DNA of 64,000 nucleotides, from NCBI GenBank assembly GCA_030248225.1, contig JASANE010012140.1:1-64000 (forward strand). Direction: 5' to 3'. The DNA comes from Trileptium ribeirensis (taxonomy: Eukaryota; Nematoda; Enoplea; Enoplida; Thoracostomopsidae). Below the pieces are notes generated by a model. The model did not search any database and was not told the origin of the DNA. It was given only the letters and a program-made list of their open reading frames with translations. Shown piece after piece: positions 34,120 to 47,900 of this stretch (positions are counted from its first letter, which is position 1; each line of letters opens with the position of its first letter). The translations under genes and the position numbers were made by a program.

Positions 34120-35742
34120 CCCTGACTCGGAAACCCGATCTAGATCACACACAGCAGGGCCCAGATAAGTTTTGTGCTAGTAATAAGCTAAAGCTAAAAA
34201 AAATTAGGAAATGTTAGCAGTTGTACTATGTATCCGCATTAAAACCAAATTCATCTTTAGGCAAGCAATAATTATCAAAACATATTGTATTAATACACAT
34301 GTTATTTTATTTTAGCAGACAAATTATGAAAACATCTGGACATCCAAATCTAAACTACAAAATACGAAACACAACAAAATATTTAATACGTAGATATTGG
34401 TCTAATCACTTTATATTTGCAACACCTCCATGTGCAAACTACACAGCAGTAATTATTGTATCAATTATTACTTGTAATGTAATTTTTTACTCCCACATTT
34501 TTTTATCGATGATACCACAAAAAATTCTTCATTATTACTAAATCAAACCACATAGCTACGTAGCCCTATAATTATCGTATGTACACGGGAAAGCTTTTAC
34601 CACTTACCCAAAACTCAACGCTCCGACGCTAATCCAGTCTACTAGATCAGTATATTTAGCAAAAAATTGCACTAAGTTCACCGTATTGAAATCAAATTAA
34701 TAAAAAAATCCGAATAGTTAAATTTACGTAAATTTGCTAAAATTCGCGCATTTCAATATTATAACGATGTTTCGTTATAAAATTATTCGCATATTACCAC
34801 TGAAACTCATTATAAAAATTTCACACAAATTGATTACATATTTTGAAGGCTAGAAGAAGTCATAACTATAATTTTGCCTAGCTTCCAACGATCAATTTTC
34901 CAGGACAGTATTATTAACTGTACCAGTATAGGTATTCCGAAGTAGCGGTATCTAATCACGGATGCGAACATTTTTGGATATACAGTTATAGTTCAGGATT
35001 GTTGCAACAATGAACATAATGTAGCTTCGTTTGATATCAATCATTTTCGTTTCAACGAATATCGATTTTTTAGTTATCGATAGTTATCTAAGTTCAGTTA
35101 CGTTAAAACGTAAAGAATCGTAATGCGATTATAAACACTGAGTGCAATAAATTAAATAACGATTGCTTACTAGCCTCGGAGGATTATTAATAATTGTCTA
35201 CTGTTTGCTTTTAATTGACGATCGCTAGATTGCGATATCGTTCGATTCCGCCTGTGTTCGAGTTTAAATTAAATTTTGTTGCGCTTAATTTCAGTTGTGT
35301 ATACATTTGTGAGGTCAGACATATTGTGTCCGTCTTCTGCACATTTACCTTTGTCCGTGACTGTAGTATGCGCAAACTTTGTGGTTTTAGGCCAAATTAG
35401 TGAAGAAGGAAATGAAACCTTAGGATTCACGACGGAGACGCATAAAATATAAAAGTAGAAACATTAATAACTTCCATAATGAGCTAGTCTGAGTGAAAAC
35501 AAATATACGTCTTGACGATATATTTTGTTTGTAAGGCGTCAGCGGCGGCTCATCAGCTTTCGTCGATATTATATTACAGTACATACATATTTTTGTTGAC
35601 ACAGTGATTGACGTTTACAAAGAAAAAGTACATACTTACACGTAATTACTGATGACTGAATTAAAAATAGACTGGAACCAATGTACAACACAGCATTGAT
35701 TACCAGTTAACATGAAAAAAATGTGATTGTGTGAAAACGAAT
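34120..35742. other. Intergenic between convergent genes
   Basis: 3' flank of the plus-strand gene and of the Tudor gene. Short ORFs at 34299-34541 and 35215-35400 show no domain or splice support. Nothing else seen. Confidence 0.4.
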
Positions 35743-35949
35743 TTATGGCTGACAAACATTATGCTCTGCAAAACCGGGGTACATCTCGGAAATTAATAGA
35801 AATGCGTTGAGCAATTTATCATTGCTTTGTAGATCTGCGCACGGAATCGGATAATAGCGTGATTTGGAAGAAGAAGCTGAGTTGACGGCAGCTGCAGCAG
35901 GCGGTCGAGGTATAATCGATGATCGACACGGCAAATCCCAGTTTGAAAG
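35743..35949 (-). CDS. Tudor/cold-shock gene, terminal coding exon
   Basis: Acceptor TTGGTTACAG, stop TAA at 35743. Encodes 68 residues: a Pro/Ala/Ser-rich stretch (PRPPAAAAVNSASSSKSRYY) and a C-terminal helix (DKLLNAFLLISEMYPGFAEH). In phase when joined directly to the exon at 37904. Confidence 0.75.
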   Translation of the reverse strand, partial: LSNWDLPCRSSIIPRPPAAAAVNSASSSKSRYYPIPCADLQSNDKLLNAFLLISEMYPGFAEHNVCQP

Positions 35950-38900
35950 CTGTAACCAAACAAATATTATAAACTTCTCACAACAAAGCTTAACAGTAGA
36001 GCAATTCATAGACAATGATTGTATTAATTTGTAAACAATCGAAAAATATGTTAAAAAATTTGACAACAACTCAGTAAATATCTTTTTCTGTCAAATGTGT
36101 ACTTTCACAGCTATATTTAACAGTAAAGCAATCCAAAGGCAATGATCTTATTAATTTGTAAACAATGGAAAAATATGTAAAAAAATTGAGAATAATTCAC
36201 TAAATATTTGCAGCTTTTTTCTGTCTAACTGTACACATTATATTTCTCACAACTATACCTAACAGTAAAGTAATCCATTGGCAAGGAACGTATTACTAAT
36301 TTGTAAACAAAGAAAACATATGTATAAATTTTTGTCGTCTACACCGAGTCATAGATAAATGGTACTCACTACAGTTACAGAAACACATAAAAAACTAATC
36401 GTTCGCTAAAAATTTGTAAAAACTTCGCGAGTTGAAAACAGGGTGTCCGCGCATTTCCGGTCATGAATTTCCAGGATTTTCCAGGATTTTTTGAGCGAAT
36501 TTCCAGGATTTTTAAATGCAACAATATTGGTGAAGAGATGAATTTTTAAGCTTTGTAATGACTCTTTTTTCATTTCGAGTACTTGTTTTTGGATTTCATT
36601 GGTCGCGGACACCCTGCGTCATACGATTTTTCCATAAGAAAAAATTACATAAGAAAGTATTTAATATTTTGAACCAGCGTAGAAAGTTGAATAAGCTATG
36701 TACGCATTAAAACTCACTCATTCACTAGTCATAATTGCTTCTTCGTCTAAAGCACAAATAAAATCCAGAAGCCTATATATATTCTGAAAATAATTATTAA
36801 TTAATGATTCAGGGGCGATGATAAATAATATATAAAAGTATGGCTCCTGGCGCTGATGTGGGAAAGTCTGAAAGAAAAAACAAAAGTTTAACAATTTAAA
36901 AAAATACAAATTTTGTTGAGAAAATGTTTATGAACTTCCAGGATTTTTCTGGCGATTTTCCAGGATTTGCCTCTTTTTACACTACGGCCCCTTCAATTTC
37001 CAGGATTTTCCAGGATGCAGAGCCAATTTCCAGGATTTTTCAGGATTATCCAGGATTTTCCAGGACGCGGACACCCGGTGAAAATGATCAGTTGCTAATT
37101 TTATAACAACAGGTTGCGAATAGTTTACCAAATATTTGCTTTATCAGTCCAACTATACATAATTATACGCTGTCAGAGCGAAGTAGTTCTTTAATAATTT
37201 TCAATCGACTCAAACCTAACCTCTGTTCTCAAAAACTAGAAATTATAGTACAGACCCTCGTTGGAGTCCAGATGTGAAACTGTAATATTAATGATAACGT
37301 GTGGCAATTTGTTGGTAAATTGTGAAGACTCTGGTGTGGGAGGGCGAACATGGGGAATATCTCAGGAACATGAGGGATTTGGAAAGTGGGAGGGGTCGCT
37401 CATCTCACTCCCCACGTGGACAGGCCAGTATTACACTACACACTTAGACCGCGAACACAGCGGTCCGATTCAGCATGTCCTTTTGTGCATGCTGACAACG
37501 TGTGAAATAGAGAAATGTGCACGTACGCAAATTCCGTTCGTAATTGGCAGAGCCCTTGTTCGCGTTCACTAAAACGCGAATACCGATGGCAGAAATGTGA
37601 ACGCGAATGATGTATGTACTTCGTGCTTTTGACACAAGAACAACCACGGTGTAAACGCACCTAAAGTGTATTCATCCATAATCAAACAACTCGTGATACT
37701 CATGGTAGCGCACGATCAGGATGGTGAGTTTTACTAATTTTGAACAATAAAAATGAGAAAAATTATTTAGATAACGAGAGTAACACTACATAGTTCGCGC
37801 TATAAAATAGGCAGTGTTGCAGCTTGGTAGTATATCTGAGAGCAACATTCTAAGCTTTTTGCACAAACGAAACCCTTCTCACAACAATAATAATATAGCT
37901 TACCGTTTCAGTTTGAACACCAACTTCAGATACATCACACGAATTATTGGTCGTCAGGTTAGAGGTAGGTGAACTTTTGGCAGTATTTGATATTTCGTCA
38001 CCACGACTAGTGTCAATGATTCGGAGAATGTCTCTTGTGTTATAAACTCTGTAATCAATAAACAAAAAATTAAAACTCAATGCTGAAAAACTTCAATACT
38101 GGATACCCAATGATATAACATATCACGCTACCAAGAATTATACTACATAGTTACTCGCCCAGTGTGGGGAAACCGAACAAATGTGGCGAATTTGTGCCCG
38201 TTGGCTTTTTCGAAATTAGGAAACCGAGCTTTGTGAGCCCAATTTAAAGTTTTCGAAAGAAAATATTGAGTTTAGAATGAGAAATAGATAATCTTAAAAT
38301 GAAAGAGAAGAGAGTACAACTTTAACATGTTAACGGCACACTGATACCACCATTGTCAGTAGATATCAAAACTGTAGGACTCTTTATTTGTTCCACCGAT
38401 GACCAAAAAGACGAAAACTTTTGAAAAGTTCCTTTTAGCACTTGACGTTCCGCAAAATTAAGAAAACCAATATTAAATCATTGTTCAACCAAAATTTTTA
38501 TTTTATAATTTTGTACTAATTATATAAATTTTTATTTTAGTCTCTGTAGATGCCACATAGTCTAACGGTTAAGTAACTCTATAATCGTATCGGTCACATC
38601 AAGCAAACTTGAAACTCAATAAAAATTTCAAAAATTTCACTTTTTGCGTTAATTTTGAAAATTTGGCTCATAGCTCGAAAGCTAATACTCAGGCTGTTGC
38701 TCTCAACAAGAAGATTCTTCAGTTTTCTATCCGACACTTGTAACAAAAGTTTTACAGCCTATAATGTTGAAGACCCTAATGTCCAAATTTATCAAATTTA
38801 CAACTTGTGTCGGGTTTATCAAAATCTATTTGTTTAAACGAAAATTTATAAAATCATGAAACCAGAGCAAACACACAGCTATATGCAGATGCTTGATTAT

Positions 38901-41900
38901 ATTCTACAGGAGATCCCGGCTTCTGTCCGCTAAGTTGCATATTACGCGTGGAATAAAACCAATAATGGCGAAAATCCATCAATTCAGTGCTGATTTATAA
39001 CTGGCAAAAATTTCTTATGAAGTCAACCTCTCTAAGATGTAGTCCAACATTTCTGTGCTATTTTTACAACAAAATTTAAATTAGGAGATAAGAAAATGCA
39101 GACACAGTGAGATCCAAAATGAGAATTGGCCATTAGCCTACTCAACCGACATTTATTTTAAGTCCAAACTACGAATATGAAATGTCTGGAATGGAAAACT
39201 TTCTCAAATCGTTCGACAGTGGCAGGATGTTTCATAGCACACGTAATACAGGCTTTATCACCGCTTCACCCATAAATACAAACCATGTGCGACATCGTGC
39301 GAGCTCTGAACTAACGAATCCTACGCGTATATAGCATTGCAATAATTGTCTCTCCACACAATAAATTATTATTCCAGAGTATTCTTACAAAATTTTTCAT
39401 TCGCCAAGTGAATATTTAGCTACAGCTGCTTACAGAGTTACGTTGACAATCCGGATCCGGACATCTAAACAATCCTCCCAGCTATGTAACAGTTTTTTCA
39501 ATTACTACAATTCTAATTTTTATTCATGGTGAAGAATTAATAAAATTTTCCAAATCCTGCGCATCGCTGACTAAAACTGTATAGTAGCTGCCTGGACCAC
39601 TGTGACGTTTCGAACATGCAAAATCCGAGCCAACTCACCCAACGCTTCTCGAACAATATTTTCTCAAACGCATTTCAAAGAGTTTCGACACTTAGAACAA
39701 CATTAACATCGGATCGAATAGTTAGACATTCAAATTCACATAGGTACTATCGAAAACTGTGCTAACAAAAAATTTATAGTTCTCAAAGGAGGTATAAACG
39801 AGGAACAAGCAGATACCATCTGTGATAGGAATAAAGTATTAAAATACACTGCAATCACTGACTATTATAATCTTTTCAAAATAATTATCTTACTTGGATT
39901 TGTTATCGCGAATATGGTCGATGCTGCAATAACTGAACATTTCATCCATCGTATTATAGCAGCTGCTTTCACTTACGTCGCCGTTGCAATCACCGACAGC
40001 GTCAAGCATTATGCCGTTGTAGCTGATTGGCACCACTATGACTGCTCTCCAAAGATATGCTCGATGCGGCAATTCACGGGTAAATCGAAATTTAACAGAT
40101 GCTCCAACGTATAAACATTCATCGTCGTTGAGCATTGGCGCACAATCAGATGCTATTATGTCCGAACTGCCATTGCTAGCTTTCGAATCCGGGCTTCGAC
40201 TGGTCGAATGTCGTGCTGCACCACCGCTTCCTGCTTGAGCCAAATCCATTGAGCCAAGTCCACTGTCACAAATATTAGCACAGCTATTGCTGGTTACAGC
40301 CATACTGATACTTGTTGATTGACATAGCTTGCACGCATCGCTATGTAATACTGCGCTATAAGGAAACGAAACATATCCGATTCCAGCGGCAAGAATTGTG
40401 CCACAACCTCGCTGGACGTCAAGAGCAGTTACGAATCCCGATGTGTTGTGCATTTTGCTCAAAGGGCGAACAGATAACGCACGACGAGGACCAGATATCA
40501 TCGATTCAATGCTTTGATTCGGAAATGCTAGAACCACCTAAACGGCAAAAATAACAATTTGAGCACTATCGAGGGCGAAAACAGTCGGTGTGTAATTATA
40601 TTATAAAATAAGATTACATATTTCTAATAACAAAAAATAGTTAAAGACTCACACTGGTGACGCGTGTAAAGCCGGATATAAGCTGTACTTTCCCTACAGT
40701 GAAACCTTGTTCTAGACAGGTCTTAACTTTTTATATACAGCAAAATATATTATTTCTACGAATATTTTAGTTTTGCAACATACACCTTACTATATAGAAA
40801 GGTCCAGCACAATACATTATAATTATTATGAAAATACCTTTTGGTGTAAATGTAATCCCATTGTAGTCACAGTTTGGATATATTGAAAAATAATATTAAA
40901 CCTGAAAATATAATACCCATAGCTCAGCTTTAAGTGGTCATAGTTCCAGTATTTGGAGTCATTGCAAAAAGTGTTTGTCAAACCTTGAAATAAATTTAGC
41001 GACATCTGCTACTAATAGCACATAGCAGTTATAATCAAGCGTTTTAAGTAAAAAAAATTTACCATATCAATCCATCGTTTATTTTAAAAAATATACTTCG
41101 CCATAATAATTAAATATTTTTACCATTGTCACCGATCAAATTATTAACTAATTAATAACGAAGGTATTGAATAATAAATTTATTACTAAGTGATGGTACT
41201 ATATGTTTTTGTCACTTTTAGCTATTAAATTAATCAATCATGGTAAGCATTGTAACTGATGAAATCATTAACTAGTTTGTTAGTAAATGCTTTTGGTACG
41301 TTGAGGTATATAATATTGAATTTTAGAATTTTGACGCACTGTGGATTCATTAACAGCCCCGAAAGATAAGCCACAATCTCCCGTAATTGCATCTAGCTAA
41401 GTAGGAGTGAATAACCGGAATTTCGGTTCCGAAGAAAATCGTGTTCCGATTGCTGTCCAGGCAAAAGGCAAAAACCATACCGAACCAGAAATGCCGTTTA
41501 AAAATTTTGTTTAAAATTGTACACATTTTGGCGGTCCAAACATATGTAATATAAAAACAATGATCAAGTTCTAATACAACCAAACAAAAGAAAAGATTAA
41601 CTCAGCAAATTGCACTGTTAAACGTAAGTTGGAAATTATAATTTCAGGAGGAATTTATCATTCTGACCCTGTGCAGGAGTTTGTTAACAAAACATATTCT
41701 AAACCCATCGAAAACCCATGAAATATGCACATGCTGGACTCAAGATAACCAAATCATTGTATTTAGCGTTCAGAAAACATATATAGACCATTCTTGATAC
41801 CCTGCACGTAATGAATAGCCAAACAAAAGAAAATAAACATCTCGAAAATCGGGTTCGTAGACGGTAAAACCCTTGAAACCTCATGAAAAGGTATAATATA

Positions 41901-44900
41901 GCCAAGTTAAAGTTATCGTATCCAGCGTGTTTGACAGCCTAATAGGCACTCATTGTACGATAAAAACACGCAATAATATGACGAAAATTGAAAAATCGCC
42001 ATTTCTGGCAAATGTTCGACGAACCATATTCGACCCAGGCAGTGGTCCCACAAACATATCTTGGCTCCAAAGCCTCTTGTAGATCTCGATGAGCTGATTC
42101 TGAATGGTGTCTCCATTTTTCGATGCGAAGCCTTTGCCTAGAGACAATGGTACCCGTATGGCCACCTTTCGCAAAAGAACCTTTAAAACATGTTTTTGCC
42201 ATTTTGATCCCGAAGATGGGATCGGAGCGATTTGCATTCAACTAAAGGGTATATACTCACTTGTGCTATCGAATAAAAAAAATTACCGAAATCCATCCAC
42301 CCAAACATGAGTTATGAATGACCGAAACAGACAAAAAATTTCATGATTTTTCCCCTAGCGCTCTCAGTGGAAACTTCGCACGCTCCGTTTCAAAAACTAA
42401 TATCTCGAGAGCGAGGATGAAACGAGTCGAGCGTGGTTTCATGTATAGTAACATAGTTTTATATATCCCACCCTAAAAAATAAGAGAACAACGCATAACC
42501 GAATACGTGAGTGATGACATGCTAAATTCCTTGGATAAATCGGAAACACCTTAACAACAGATGAAAATGTATGGTGCAGTTATGCTGGATTCTAGGCCAC
42601 CGTATTTAGCGTACCCATACATACCATTCTAAATCACCTGAAATAAAATATATAACTGTGCAAATGAAGACACGCTATTTAGCAAATTGGATTTGCCGAC
42701 TGTAAAATCTTTGAAACTCCAGAAAATGTTTATTTTAATATTTGAACCCTAGAATACAACACCATCCATGCTTGTGTACGCAGAGGCCCGTACAATAGTC
42801 CCGCAAAAAATAGTGTTGAGCAAAGTAGTTGAGGCAATACGGGATTTTTACTATAAACAATAGACTGGAAAATAGCTAAAACACCAAATAAAAAAACTGC
42901 AAATTTTGGCAAATCCTACGACACGATTAAGTATACGCTTAATAATTACAAGAGCACGGTTAATATCAAGAGCACTGATACTACATTTTAAGCATAAAAT
43001 ATATTGTGGTCTGTGATAATGGTTTACAAACAAATGCTCCAGAAGCGTGCTCGATGTAAAAGCCGAGTGAGCGTTAATGGCAAATAGTTATCCTCTGAGT
43101 TGTACAACTAAAGTTAGAATTGAAGTACGATGAGGTAGGATGAGGAAGTACGATAGGCGATTGAAGTACGAACCAGAAATGACTGTCGTTTATTGAGCGA
43201 GTGGCACCGAGGGAGCAATGCAATCACACGTTCCCAGTATCAAGCAAACATCGAGCCATGATCGGCAATTTCTGCCAGGCACTGAAATGTTTTTGTACGA
43301 AAAGCTATTGGGGACTATCAAAAACTGGATCATTAGCAAGATTGCAAAGCAGATGAAGAATTTTGCATTTTTTACGCCACCCGTTAAGCTGTCCCCTTTT
43401 TCCCAGGAGTAAGCTTGCATGCGCCCCCCCCCTCGCCGAGAAATCCACCGTAGTACGACAGGACCAGAACTTATAGGTAGCGCATTTGGCAAATGATAAC
43501 CTAGCCTAGCGCTGTTTATAGAGCAAACACACAACAGATTATCCGATTAGACGCCGCACACGTTCTGACCGAACCATCATACAAGCTATGTAGCACGGAT
43601 TGCGGAATACTATGGCAAAACAAAACTTTTTCAGACAAAACATGGCTGTTATACAGCGTGATCAGAGTAGGTCTGTCTTCATCGATTACAGTTGTTCTAA
43701 TAACATGTATTGAGGAGATGATGACAACACCTAACTCTGCTGACACGCTGTCCAATCGGCTATAATGGCGGTCAAACTTGGCAATCACAGTCGTATGATG
43801 ACACCCAGGGTTTATATGTGCTCCAATGCCGTGTCTTCAAACAAATTATTCTGAAGTTTTTCTGAATTAGAAATGATTAGCTACTACAAATCGCCACACG
43901 GACTACTGATTCGATAAACAAAGCTATGGATGTTCGCTTGTGTCTTTACGATCGCTAAAACAAATTTTAGAATTCAGTGTTCACACAACTCAGCAAACCC
44001 GCAAGTTTGTGGGGACGACGACCAGCAGAGCATGGCTGAATATATAGATGATTACATGCAGTGCTTCACCCAACAGCGGAGTTGCTTGGAGCAGGATCAA
44101 CTTCAGCGGAACCAATTCCTTAAGAAGTATGTAGTAGTTATAATCTACAGAACAGAGTTATCTACTAAATGTTGCAAAAAAGTCAAAAGCTCAAAAAGAT
44201 ATTTTTACGACTCATTCGATAGATTACAGATAACCACGTGTAACAATAATGAATTTGCTTTTAGCAGTTACTATAGTTACGGTCAGAAATAATCGCAAAT
44301 TTCTTTCGAGGATTGTTCGCCAAATTTGCGAGTAGCAAAAATTGAACAACTATTAATTTTTCGCGAACTGTTACAAAAATAGCTTTATCAAATTTGTCTA
44401 AATCTACAATAATTTCGGCCAAACCCAAAGGTACAATCATAACAATCATACAAAATTCAATCTATTGCTACCTAAAAATTCATTTTCGTAAACAATAATG
44501 ACCTGTCGTGATTAAATAATATAAATTAATTGTTTCACATACCTTAAACCCAACACTCTGTCCAAGTTCCAAAATTTCGTTCACCGCTGCTGATCCCGAC
44601 GACACTCGTACTCCAGGCTCAGTGACGGCTCCGGTATATGAAGTACACACATCATCAATTGCAAAATAAATAGGACACGGAAATGAACTCGACGCAATAT
44701 ATCCATCGTTAATTCCGCACTCAGAAATAATGCCATAATACTCCTGGTCAGCTGTAAAAGACTCAGAATTATTTTTCTCGAAGCTAGACGAAGTTTTGCC
44801 AGGACCACCGTTATCTACTTCTCCGTCTTCTTCTTCATCCTCTTCTCCAGCACTAGATGATTCTTCATTGACAGCCTATAAAAGTAAAAAATGTTTAGAA

Positions 44901-47900
44901 TAACAATATTACAAAAAAAAATATTTTTACAGCTGACAACTGCACAAATTTTTGGCTCAATCTTGATCGGTATTTCTGACAAAATTAATCAGACATCAGT
45001 TTGAGTACGTATCCGACACGAGACACAGCGAGAAAGATAGCACCGGGGTTCGCACACACGACCAAGGCCATTTTATGCAATCAGTGGCAGTAATATAACG
45101 CATACATTCTACTTGCCTACCACAGCATCGTGTCCAAACACAAAAATACTGCTGCGCTGATGAGAAAGTATAAATAAGGGCCTTATACACAAAGAACCAT
45201 TACGACCCTGTAAAACAAACGTTTTTTGTGAAGATGGGTGGTAAACCCACTAACGCAATTTAGAACATCGAAGCAGGAGTTACGGTTACTAATGCCCATT
45301 GGACGAGTTGACGAATCGTTGCTTGCCACAAATCGAATGCTACAAAACCCACCTAACTACTATGATAATAAAACTACCAATGATGCTACATTATTTGCAG
45401 CTAGACAACCACAAATTAAACTGATACAAATCGATCAATGATTTGTTCCACAAAAATTACAACTCTTGGCAAAAACGATCGTCGCTTATCAAACAAACGA
45501 CCAGAATTATAGTCGTAACCCAAAAAAATAACCTAAACAACTACCTTACCGCTGCTCAGGAGTTATAATATTAAACGGTTCTTAAAATAGTAATTACAAA
45601 GACAGATAAATTCTTTAATGTTGCACTGCATATTCTTGATATACTGTTGGGCTAAATTTGAGCCGCCATCAAGCAGGTGCGAAATACCTTCTACGCCGCA
45701 GTCAATAAATTCAGATGTGAAATTGAGAAATATCCCATGGCTCTCGAACAAAGATTCAATATGTATCCAAAAGCAGCTGGGACATGCTTTGGTTTACTCA
45801 CGTTTGGCGTGGCACAAGCACCATCGATATGAGATTCGATGCGAGTGGCAACCAAACGACCGCAATGTTCAACGCAGCTAAACCGCACCACATGAGACGC
45901 GTTGTAATAATTGGTCAAGTCGGGATTTCGACCAGGTGGCACAACGCCGTTGAGCTTTGTTTCCGGAATAATATAAACCTGCAATAATTAAACAACAATA
46001 CAGCCACAATTAACCATACTGATATGCAATGGCATACTTGTTCCTGAAATCAGCAGCTTGCACATATTCTTCCATAATCTAAAAATCAGCATAATATGGC
46101 TTGTCCACAGTTTTCCGAAAAGCGGTGCGAAATTTGGAGGGCAAACATGCGAGGGAGAAAGTTTTAAAGTGATCGAGGGAAGATGATATTTTGCACAATA
46201 GTGCTAAATATTTCAGTGTTTTAGGTGGTTTTGACTGTTGTACAAGTATTTTCATGCTAAAAACAGCGTTTTTTCATTAGAAGCTGTTGTACGCAATATT
46301 ATTTAACACATTTTGTAAATAATATAATACATTTAAGGTTATATCTAAGGTACTTATTTGAAGACGCATCGGCTTTGTTACACTATCAGAATGGCTCTTG
46401 AGTGAAATAACGAAAAATAAAAAATGAGTTTCGCGAGAACGATAGACTCTTTACTGTATTAGTTGTTCAGACACCACACTAAAATAAATAAATAAATAAA
46501 ATATTGTTGTTACCTTTCCCAACTCAGACACAATTAGTCCCTCGTATTTTTTCACCGAAGCTATTACACCACGACCGGATTTAGTTTCACCTAAAATTAT
46601 TTAAAATCTATGTTAATTACGCTGATTCGCTGAAAATGTTGAATGGGAGTCATGAACCGAGAGCTCTCAGGATCGGAATAAGCGGGTGGAATATTTTGTC
46701 AAGAACCATAATAACATGTGGGCATCCAAGACTCAATCAATTATTGTATCCAAAATTTCCCAAGTTCAGTATTTTACACAGTAACTCGCCGAAACTGCTG
46801 ATATGTCGCCACAGAAACGTCTCTGATTGAGTTGAGAAATGGTGTTTAAGCAACTTTATGTTCTTGGCACAAATAATTGTCGCTTTTCGAACCAACGAGC
46901 ATCGAACAAAATCCAGTTATTATCAAAAAAACTTCGAAGAGCTATCAAAAAATTTTAAAAGCGCGTAAAAATTTCAAACAGGCCTCGAGCAAATTTTGAT
47001 CAGGCCTCGAGCAAGATTCGAACATATTTCGAAAAAAAAATGGAATTTCTCGAACGAACTTCGAGTGACCAGCGCACATTTCTGAAGAGTACTTTATTTT
47101 ATATAATTTTTAGCTCCAGAATGAAATTTTATAAAAATATTGTACACTGTTAATTTTTTGTGTCAATCGGAGACATGCTTTTAATATGAAGCTACGAACT
47201 ATTCAAAACAGGAATTAAACCATGCGAAGCCTTAAATTTGCCGTACGGCACGAACAAGGGAATACTCTTCTGAACTCCAGAAAACGTAAAATGCAAGGGT
47301 ACCATTCACCCGCCCAATTTCGCTAGACCAATCGCCACATTAATTACAGTTCAACCTGTACGCTACTATGATTATCATGAGTATATGCGAGGAGAATGAC
47401 TATTCACTGCAATTTATATATCTGTAATTGAAATTTCTTTTGCATTTTTATCCCAGCAAGGAAACTTTTATGATTTTTCGCCAAATACAAAAAATCGCAC
47501 AGAAAGTACCTAACCAAAAGGTACCTAATGGCACGAAGTGGGAGAGGAAACGCGCGATGTCAAAATACCTGGGTGTACTCCTCCATTTATTTGAAGAAGT
47601 CAGTAATGCTGGTACCAAGCGTGCTTACTAACGAATAAGATGAATTTTGTTGCTGTACTATGCGTAACGTTTGCTATGCCTAGAAGTAACTATTTAAAAT
47701 GTGTTCTTTGAAGAGCACTTTCTTACGATAATCTCTGATGTTTTGTACGCTTCTGAAATTAGGCGTCAAACACCCAAGGTCAGTTCTGACACCTAAAATG
47801 GAAGAGGCCGTAACTAGGGTCAAAAACACAATTGCAAATATAGAACATATCCTTTACAAACATTGCACAAATTTTTGCAAAAATTGAGGAAAACCGGCAA

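Noticed and set aside
41913..42241. Three overlapping minus-strand ORFs of 67-100 codons
   Set aside because: All three frames are open over the same stretch, none shows a domain, and the flanking exons join in phase without them.
45563..45788. Minus-strand frame SCFWIHIESLFESHG resembling a Tudor strand
   Set aside because: Acceptor phase does not fit the preceding exon, and 44875..44543 follows in phase without it.
46034..46084. Possible minus-strand exon IMEEYVQAADFRNK
   Set aside because: No donor gives the phase required by the next exon, whereas 46590..46514 joins 45978..45802 directly and completes the cold-shock-like repeat.
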